A stretch of DNA of 18,443 bases. It comes from AC-52 sp044870295 (GTDB taxonomy: Bacteria; Actinomycetota; UBA4738). The DNA is taken from positions 1 to 18,443 of the forward strand of contig JBIOYQ010000137.1 of NCBI GenBank assembly GCA_044870295.1. The letters are read 5' to 3'. A program made the translations under genes and the position numbers. Below the pieces are notes generated by a model, which had not been told where the DNA came from, ran no database searches, and saw only the letters and a program-made list of their open reading frames with translations. Of this stretch, positions 13,624 to 18,443 are shown in pieces. The first letter of the stretch is position 1. Every line of letters begins with the position of its first letter.

Positions 13624-14661
13624 TCAAGGCTCGACGACCACCTTGAGGCCGTCACCGCTCGTCACGATGTCGATCGCCTTACGGACCTCACCAAGCGGCA
13701 GCCGGTGCGTGATGAGGTCCTCGACGGGGACCTTGCCGGTGGCGATGAGCGCCAGCGCCTCCCGATTGTGGTGCGGCGCTGATCCATACGCGCCGAAGAC
13801 GAACAGCTCTTGGTAGTGGACCAGGTTCGAGTCGAACCGGATGACGGAGTTGCCACGAGGGAGCCCACCGAACAGCGAGACACGGCCCCGCCTCGCCACC
13901 ATCTCGAGCGCCTGCTCCTGCGCCGCCCCGGCCCCGGTCGCCGTGATCACGACGTCGGCCCCGCGCCCGTTCGTCAGCTTTCGAACGGCGTCGACCGGGT
14001 CCTCCTTCGAGCTGTCGATCTCGTGGTCGGGCAGGGCGCGGGCTGCCAGATCCAGACGGCGTTGGTTCACGTCCGCGAGCACGACCTCGCCCGCGCCTCT
14101 GGCGCGGGCCAGACGGACGTGCAGACAACCGATGGGTCCCGCGCCCAGGATGACCACGACGTCCCCCTCAGCCACCCCCACGATCTCCTGGCCGTTCAGG
14201 ACGCAGGCGAGCGGCTCCGTGAGGCTGGCCGCGTCGAGCGGAACGTGCTCTGGGACGCGGTTGGCGCCGTCGCGGGCGAGCACCTTGGAGGGCACCCGCA
14301 TGAACTCGGCGAAGGCACCGTCGTACTGATAGCCGATGGACTCCAGGTTCTCGCAGACGGTCTCCTGCCCTCGGAGGCAGTAGAAGCAGGCGCCGCACGG
14401 GATGGCGGCGATGACCTGGACCCGATCTCCCAGGGACCATCCCTCGACTCCCTCTCCCACCCCGGCGACCTCACCGGCGATCTCGTGACCGAGGACACGG
14501 GGGAGGGAGATGTGATGGTGCCCGTGATGGAACACCTTCGCGTCGGTGCCACACATGGCGCAGGACCGAACGCGGATGGTGAGCTCGCCCGGACCTGCCT
14601 CCGGGACGGGCGCCTCCTCCACCCGAAGGTCGCCCGGGGCGTACAACCGGGCGACCTTCAT
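13624..14661 (-). CDS. Zinc-dependent MDR polyol (phosphate) dehydrogenase
   Basis: 345 residues from the ATG at 14661, overlapping the EIIA stop as ATGA. This is a classic medium-chain dehydrogenase. The catalytic zinc site has C37 (CAMCGTD), H59-E60 (GHEIAGEV) and E149. The structural zinc site has C89, C92, C95 and C103 (PCGACFYCLRGQETVC). The nucleotide site is GAGPIG (173-178) with D197 at the end of the next strand, which favours NAD over NADP. It resembles sorbitol, threonine and galactitol-1-phosphate dehydrogenases. In a mannitol-type PTS operon without MtlD it most likely oxidises the incoming hexitol phosphate, an inference from context; substrate and carbon attacked are unknown. 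Confidence 0.88.
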   Translation of the reverse strand: MKVARLYAPGDLRVEEAPVPEAGPGELTIRVRSCAMCGTDAKVFHHGHHHISLPRVLGHEIAGEVAGVGEGVEGWSLGDRVQVIAAIPCGACFYCLRGQETVCENLESIGYQYDGAFAEFMRVPSKVLARDGANRVPEHVPLDAASLTEPLACVLNGQEIVGVAEGDVVVILGAGPIGCLHVRLARARGAGEVVLADVNQRRLDLAARALPDHEIDSSKEDPVDAVRKLTNGRGADVVITATGAGAAQEQALEMVARRGRVSLFGGLPRGNSVIRFDSNLVHYQELFVFGAYGSAPHHNREALALIATGKVPVEDLITHRLPLGEVRKAIDIVTSGDGLKVVVEP

Positions 14662-15113
14662 TCGACGGGCTCCTCGAGCGGGGCGCCGAGGATGGCCAGG
14701 ACGTCTTCCGAGTGCTCTGCCGAACGGAGCCGGGCGGCCTGGTCCGGCTCCACCAACACCTCGGCCAGCTTGGCCAGGATGCCGACGTGTTCGTCGCCCA
14801 GCGAGGCGATGCCGACGCACACGTAGACCAGGTCATCACCCCAGTCGACCCCGTCGGGGAACTGCAGGAACGCCAACTTCGACCGCCGGATCCACTTCCG
14901 GCTCTCATCGGTCCCATGCGGGATGGCGAACCCTTCCCCCATGGACGTCGAGATCTGTCCCTCTCGCTCGAGCATGGCGTCCACGTACGGGTGGTCCACG
15001 GCCCCGATCTCCACCAGGACGTTGCCGGACTGGCGGACGGCATCGAGCCGATCAGAAGCGCGCAACCCCAGACGGATCGCGTCCGTCGACAACAGTTCGC
15101 TCAATTCGGCCAT
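14658..15113 (-). CDS. mtlF: PTS EIIA component, mannitol/fructose type
   Basis: 151 residues. EIIA takes phosphate from HPr and hands it to EIIB. The phosphorylation site is MGEGFAIPHGT with H66, and H109 in GDEHVGILAKLAEVL is the second conserved histidine of the family. The beginning LLSTDAIRLGLRASDRLDAVRQSGNVLV matches the MtlF/FruA-IIA fold. The length suits a free-standing EIIA. It sits 3 bases after EIIB and overlaps the dehydrogenase gene by 4 bases. The symbol follows from the mannitol-type partners; substrate remains an inference. Confidence 0.9.
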   Translation of the reverse strand: MAELSELLSTDAIRLGLRASDRLDAVRQSGNVLVEIGAVDHPYVDAMLEREGQISTSMGEGFAIPHGTDESRKWIRRSKLAFLQFPDGVDWGDDLVYVCVGIASLGDEHVGILAKLAEVLVEPDQAARLRSAEHSEDVLAILGAPLEEPVE

Positions 15114-15116
15114 GGC

Positions 15117-15425
15117 TTACCCTTCGATCGGTCCTCCCCCCGTGATCGCCTCCACCAGCCGGTCGAAGGCCGGGTCGCCTATGAAGACGTCGAAGGCGAT
15201 GATGACCTTGTCGGGGGCCACGCTCCGAGCCGTCGCCTCGAGCCCGCGATGACAGACGACGACATCTGCATCTGACGGAATCCCTCTGACCGGGGTGTGC
15301 CCCACATCGACATTCGTGCCCTTCAGGCGCTTCTTGAGGGTGGACACCAGCAGCACGCTGCTGCCCATCCCCGCCTCACACGCCAGGACCACCTTGTGGA
15401 CGTCGCTGCCCTGGATGGTTGGCAT
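15117..15425 (-). CDS. PTS EIIB component, mannitol type
   Basis: 102 residues from the ATG at 15425, which overlaps the EIIC stop as TGATG; a GTG one codon earlier is possible. The phosphocysteine loop reads VVLACEAGMGSSVLLVSTLKK (about 12-32), with C16 as phosphate carrier. The HRGLEATAR and DKVIIAFDVFIGDPAFDRLVE stretches match the IIB domain of MtlA. In E. coli this domain is fused to EIIC; here it is a separate gene. It transfers phosphate onto the sugar alcohol during transport. Confidence 0.92.
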   Translation of the reverse strand: MPTIQGSDVHKVVLACEAGMGSSVLLVSTLKKRLKGTNVDVGHTPVRGIPSDADVVVCHRGLEATARSVAPDKVIIAFDVFIGDPAFDRLVEAITGGGPIEG

Positions 15426-16537
15426 CACGCCGTGGCCGGCGCGGTCTCGGCCCTGGCCACCTCCTTTTCCACGTACTCATCCTCCCTGACCGTGAGCTTC
15501 AACAGGAAGCTGTTCACGAAGAACGACACGATCGCACCCACAGCGACCCCCGCAAGGACGCCGAAGTAGCCGCCCTTGGGCGTCTCAGCCAGGTAGGCGA
15601 AGATGCTCCCCGGCGAAGGCGTGGCCACCAGCCCGGCGTGGGTCACCAGGAAGGTGAGGACCCCCGCCATGCCGCCCGCGATCATCCCGATGATCAGGAT
15701 GGGCCGCATCAGCACGTAGGGGAAGTAGACCTCGTGGATGCCCCCGAAGAAGTGGATGATGATCGCGCCGGGCGCCGACGGGCGGATCGAACGAGGACCG
15801 AAGAACCAATAGGCCGTCAGCAGGCCCAACCCCGGACCCGGGTTCGACTCGATCATGAACTGGATGGCCTTTCCGTGCTTCGCCACATCGGCTACGCCGA
15901 GCGGCGCCAGCACGCCGTGGTTGATGGCGTTGTTGAGGAACAGCACCTTCGCCGGCTCCACGATGATGGACGCGAGCGGCAGCAGCGTGTGGTCGACCAG
16001 GAACTTGACGCCGTCACCGAGCGCGTTCGACGCCTGGGTCACGGCGGGGCCGATCGCCCAGAACGCCAGGATCGCCAAGCCCGCGCCCAGGATGCCGGCG
16101 GAGAAGTTCCCGACGAGCATCTCGAACCCCGTGGGGATCCGCTCCTGCGTGGCCTCGTCGAACTGCTTGATGAGGTAGCCGCCCAGAGGGCCCATGATCA
16201 TGGCCCCGATGAATTGCGGAACGCTCGACCCGACGGCGATCCCCGCGGTGCCGATCGCACCCACCACTGCGCCGCGCTGCCCGTAGATGAGGTAACCGCC
16301 CGTGTACCCGATCAGGATGGGCAAGAGGAACGTGATCAGAGGCCCGACCAGCTCGGCCAGCTTCTCGTTCGGTGTCCATCCCGTGGGGATCACGAAGGCG
16401 GTAAGGAGACCCCAGGCCAGGATCGCGCCGATGTTCGGGATCACCATGCCGGCAAGGAAGCCGCCGAACTTCTGGATCCTGGCCCTGATACCTCCTCCCG
16501 CCAGGATCGGCATCGGGACAGGAAGTCCCACTGACAT
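15425..16537 (-). CDS. mtlA: PTS EIIC membrane permease, mannitol type (MtlA-like)
   Basis: 370 residues from the ATG at 16537, with AGGGGGTGGGG upstream; the 30 extra codons of the longer frame are not MtlA-like. The permease has many hydrophobic segments. Sequence typical of E. coli MtlA is plain to see: FGGFLAGMVIPNIGAILAWG (24-43), AFVIPTGWTPNEKLAELVGP (47-66), LLPILIGYTGGYL, MIMGPLGGYLIKQFDE, LFLNNAINHGVLAPLG (199-214) and the conserved GGIHEVYFPYVLM (265-277). The GIHE glutamate and the NNAINHG histidine are positions known to matter in MtlA. It lacks fused B and A domains, which are separate downstream genes. Mannitol is the best substrate guess; another hexitol is possible. Confidence 0.93.
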   Translation of the reverse strand: MSVGLPVPMPILAGGGIRARIQKFGGFLAGMVIPNIGAILAWGLLTAFVIPTGWTPNEKLAELVGPLITFLLPILIGYTGGYLIYGQRGAVVGAIGTAGIAVGSSVPQFIGAMIMGPLGGYLIKQFDEATQERIPTGFEMLVGNFSAGILGAGLAILAFWAIGPAVTQASNALGDGVKFLVDHTLLPLASIIVEPAKVLFLNNAINHGVLAPLGVADVAKHGKAIQFMIESNPGPGLGLLTAYWFFGPRSIRPSAPGAIIIHFFGGIHEVYFPYVLMRPILIIGMIAGGMAGVLTFLVTHAGLVATPSPGSIFAYLAETPKGGYFGVLAGVAVGAIVSFFVNSFLLKLTVREDEYVEKEVARAETAPATA

Positions 16538-16631
16538 AACCCCACCCCCTTCTTCTAGAAATCGCGCGGCCGACCCCTCCCGCACCGGTCGCGAAGCTCT
16601 ACTGCAGGTTGCACCTTCTTCGATCACCCCC
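16538..16631 (-). promoter_or_regulatory. Gap between regulator and EIIC genes
   Basis: This 94-base gap is the longest within the operon and could hold a second promoter, allowing regulator and transporter levels to differ. It contains the 8-bp palindrome TTCTAGAA (16553-16560) and the purine-rich ribosome site of the EIIC gene. None of the ACGGACA or TGCCCGACT repeats seen upstream of the regulator occur here. No clear -35/-10 pair is visible. Confidence 0.25.
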
Positions 16632-17393
16632 TCACGCCAGCACCAGCTCCACGCCCGCGTCCTCGAGGGACTCTCGGTCCTGCGGCGTCAGGCCGGTGTC
16701 GGTCACCAGGACATCCACTTGGTCGATCGGTGCGAAGCGGACGGCATCCTCCTCGCCCACCTTGCTGTGGTCGGTCAGGACGATCACCTGCCGGGCCGCC
16801 AGGCACATGGCCCGCTTCACGGCCGCCTCGGCGGGGTCGGGCGTGGAGAGCCCCCGGCCGACGGTCAGTCCGTTCGTTCCGATGAACCCGACGTCGACGT
16901 GCAGCTCCGCGAGCTGCCGAAGAGCCCAGTCGTCCACGTTGGCGAGCGTTCGACCCCTGACCCGTCCACCGATCACGTAGAGCTGCAGGTTCCGCCGCGA
17001 GGCCAGCTCGTTTCCGACGGGGAGCCCGTTGGTGAAGACGGTGAGGTCCCGGTCAGGGAAGATCTGCGCCAGCGCGAGCGTCGTGGTGCCGGCGTCCACG
17101 AGGACGCTCCCCCGCTCCGGGATGAAAGTCAGGGCCGCCGCCGCGATCCGGGCCTTCTCGTTCGCCATCCACGTGGCCTTCTCGGCCACTTCGGGTTCGG
17201 TCCGGAACCGCTCGATCGGGATCGCTCCGCCGTGGACGCGCCGGAGGACGTTGCGTCGCTCGAGGTCCGTGAGGTCACGGCGGATGGTCTCGGGAGTGAC
17301 GTCGAATTGCTCGGCGAGGTGAGCTACATCGCCCCGGCCGTTTTGCCGGACCACAACGGCGATCTCGTGCCGCCGTTCCTCCGCGTACAGCAA
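16632..17393 (-). CDS. DeoR/GlpR-family transcriptional regulator of the PTS operon
   Basis: 253 residues from the TTG at 17393, which has GAGGGGGG four bases upstream and gives the usual DeoR beginning (LLYAEERRHEIAVVV). A TTG at 17462 would add 23 residues but coincides with the likely -35 box, so I reject it. The helix-turn-helix is VAHLAEQFDVTPETIRRDLTDLERR (about 23-47), followed by the family mark RVHGGA. The effector domain shows VDAGTTTLALAQIF, TNGLPVGNELA, VIGGRVRGRT, FIGTNGL and LTDHSKVG, typical of regulators that sense sugar phosphates. It is the first gene of the operon and probably regulates it and itself. Confidence 0.93.
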   Translation of the reverse strand: MLYAEERRHEIAVVVRQNGRGDVAHLAEQFDVTPETIRRDLTDLERRNVLRRVHGGAIPIERFRTEPEVAEKATWMANEKARIAAAALTFIPERGSVLVDAGTTTLALAQIFPDRDLTVFTNGLPVGNELASRRNLQLYVIGGRVRGRTLANVDDWALRQLAELHVDVGFIGTNGLTVGRGLSTPDPAEAAVKRAMCLAARQVIVLTDHSKVGEEDAVRFAPIDQVDVLVTDTGLTPQDRESLEDAGVELVLA

Positions 17394-17407
17394 GAAGCCC
17401 CCCTCGC

Positions 17408-17487
17408 TGTCCGTTTGTCTCTGAGTGTGCCCGACTCTGCCCGACTTGGCGGCCAAAGTCAAGCGAGACGGACAAAAACGGACAAGG
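17408..17487 (-). promoter_or_regulatory. Promoter and operator region of the PTS operon with 10-bp tandem repeats
   Basis: On the minus strand, TTGACT (17462-17457) is a good -35 box; the -10 region, 17 bases on, is weak (CAGAGT, 17439-17434). Read on the plus strand, TGCCCGACT occurs twice 10 bases apart (17428-17436 and 17438-17446) over the -10 region. ACGGACAA occurs twice 10 bases apart (17468-17475 and 17478-17485) upstream of the -35. An inverted copy, TGTCCGT, lies at 17408-17414 in the leader. Helically phased direct repeats plus an inverted copy fit operators for the DeoR-type regulator encoded just downstream. Confidence 0.5.
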
Positions 17488-17499
17488 CGAGCAGGGGAC

Positions 17500-18150
17500 C
17501 TACGTGATGCGGGCCGCCACGCGGTACTTGAGGTGGGTCACGCCGGGGGCTTCGATCACCCGGATCTGCTCGAGCTGGGGGATCCCGATCCGATCGAGCA
17601 ACCGCTCCCCGGCGCCGAGCACCCGGGGGACGACGTGCAGCTCGAACTCGTCGATCAAGCCGGCCGCCAAGTACTGCTGGATCGCGCTGGCCCCTCCCGC
17701 GATGAGGACGTTCTGGTCTCCGGCGGCCTGTTTCGCCTGCTCGAGCGCGGACTCGATCCCATCGGTGACGAAGTGGAACGTGGTCCCGCCCTGCATCGGT
17801 TCGGGGTCACGCGCGTGGTGGGTCAGAACGAACACGGGCGTGTGGTAGGGAGGACCGTCGCCCCACCATCCCTTCCAGGGTGGGTCGTCGGACCAGGGGC
17901 CCGGACCCCCGCCAAACATCTTGCGCCCCATCACGACGGCGCCGTAGTCGGTGAGCGCTTCTTCGAACACAGGCGTGCTGGCGTTGACCTCCCCGCCTAC
18001 CTCCCCGGTCAGCCGGCTCCACCCCTCGAGCGCGAACATCCACTCGTGCAGGCTCTCGCCGCCCTCGCCGAGAGGTTCCTCCAGGCTCTGGTTCGGACCG
18101 GCCGAGTAGCCGTCAAGGGATACCGTTTGCTGGAACCACACCTTGCCCAT
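17500..18150 (-). CDS. Dihydrofolate reductase-like (RibD C-terminal domain) protein
   Basis: 216 residues, with GGGAGGAGG ahead of the ATG. The opening GKVWFQQTVSLDGYSAGPNQ, the middle YGAVVMGRKMFGGG and the late VLIAGGASAIQQYLAAGLIDEFELHVVPRVLGAG are the standard marks of the DHFR-fold family related to the RibD reductase domain (YyaP/YwjB-like). These proteins bind NADPH; most have no known substrate and usually are neither true DHFR nor riboflavin enzymes. It is transcribed toward the PTS operon, and its stop is about 107 bases before the regulator start, with the operon promoter lying between, so it is probably a separate unit. Confidence 0.88.
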   Translation of the reverse strand: MGKVWFQQTVSLDGYSAGPNQSLEEPLGEGGESLHEWMFALEGWSRLTGEVGGEVNASTPVFEEALTDYGAVVMGRKMFGGGPGPWSDDPPWKGWWGDGPPYHTPVFVLTHHARDPEPMQGGTTFHFVTDGIESALEQAKQAAGDQNVLIAGGASAIQQYLAAGLIDEFELHVVPRVLGAGERLLDRIGIPQLEQIRVIEAPGVTHLKYRVAARIT

Positions 18151-18340
18151 GCGTCGACCTCCTCCCGCCTGTCGCGGTCAGGACCGGCTCACCTTCCGAC
18201 ACAGTAGTGGGGTGAGATCGCCCGCGGCGGGTGGCTTCGGGAGTGATCCACTTTTCGTTGCCTTCGAAGCATTCGCCAGGATAGCCTGCGCCCCGAAATT
18301 GCTCGGCGTCACATCAGCTCGTCGGGACAGGGAGGATCGG
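18151..18340. promoter_or_regulatory. Divergent intergenic region before a gene running off the window
   Basis: 190 bases between the DHFR-like gene (-) and a probable gene starting at 18341 (+). TTGCCT (18259-18264) followed after 17 bases by ATAGCC is a weak + strand promoter candidate. The 12-mer GCGCCCCGAAAT at 18288-18299 recurs inside the next gene at 18370-18381. I see no other gene or strong hairpin. Confidence 0.25.
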
Positions 18341-18443
18341 GTGCGACGCAAATGGCTGGCCGTGGAGGGGCGCCCCGAAATCCAACAAGCTCGGCCCCGA
18401 GCAATAGACGCCCTGCTTGGACCGCTGATTTTGATGCTGCTCC
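18341..18443 (+). CDS. Start of a possible membrane protein, cut by the window end
   Basis: A GTG preceded by AGGGAGGA at good spacing opens a frame with no stop for 34 codons to the end. The visible product begins with a basic stretch (MRRKWLAVEGRPEIQQARPR) and then turns hydrophobic (AIDALLGPLILMLL), as in the first membrane helix of a sensor kinase or transporter. Too little is visible to name it. Codon use is GC-rich like the neighbours, which supports coding. Confidence 0.45.
   Translation, partial: MRRKWLAVEGRPEIQQARPRAIDALLGPLILMLL

Noticed and set aside
15419..16534. 371-codon plus-strand open frame opposite the EIIC gene
   Set aside because: Product is an Asp/Arg/His-rich string with no hydrophobic core or motif; the minus-strand MtlA match is unmistakable.
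16302..17507. 401-codon plus-strand open frame opposite regulator and EIIC
   Set aside because: Spans two genes with strong family matches on the other strand; no domain is visible.

Overview
The window looks like a piece of a high-GC, probably actinobacterial (Actinomycetota-like) chromosome. The grounds are the strongly GC-rich third codon positions, frequent GTG and TTG starts, a UdgX-type uracil-DNA glycosylase, an L,D-transpeptidase, proline/serine-rich secreted proteins and PQQ-blade proteins carrying paired cysteines. A deep-branching soil lineage, or a Chloroflexota-like relative, cannot be excluded. I see no rRNA, tRNA, CRISPR array, insertion sequence or phage gene. Most long open frames on the opposite strand are GC-driven shadows.

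Layout. Positions 1-2406 (+): the 3' end of a PQQ-repeat protein, a DksA/TraR-type zinc-finger protein, a structured-looking leader, a secreted protein with a Pro/Ser-rich tail, and an L,D-transpeptidase. Positions 2439-3314 (-): a small two-helix membrane protein and tadA, whose first zinc-ligand cysteine is replaced by aspartate. Positions 3522-4193 (+): UdgX-like glycosylase, convergent with a lone PilT-type ATPase (4202-5296, -). Positions 5442-7743: a stand-alone receiver protein (+) convergent with a membrane sensor histidine kinase (-). Positions 8029-10565 (+): a secreted TIM-barrel protein with glycoside-hydrolase-like carboxylates, a membrane-anchored Fn3-like protein, and a VOC-fold protein.

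Positions 10578-17393 (-) hold the main system, a compact eight-gene PTS operon. In transcription order it reads: DeoR-family regulator, mannitol-type EIIC (MtlA-like), EIIB, EIIA (MtlF-like), zinc-dependent MDR polyol dehydrogenase, 1-phosphofructokinase (FruK-like), HPr, Enzyme I. Several junctions overlap (TGATG, ATGA, and 8 nt between fruK and ptsH), so the genes are probably translated together. The operon supplies the full phosphoryl relay and a catabolic route. Canonical MtlD is absent from the operon, and a zinc MDR dehydrogenase sits beside a fructose-1-phosphate kinase. This suggests hexitol-1-phosphate is oxidised at C2 to fructose-1-phosphate, which FruK then converts to fructose-1,6-bisphosphate. 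The regulator's promoter region carries 10-bp-phased tandem repeats plus an inverted copy, likely operators.

Positions 17500-18150 (-) hold a DHFR/RibD-C-like reductase. The window ends in the first codons of a probable membrane protein on the + strand (18341 onward).
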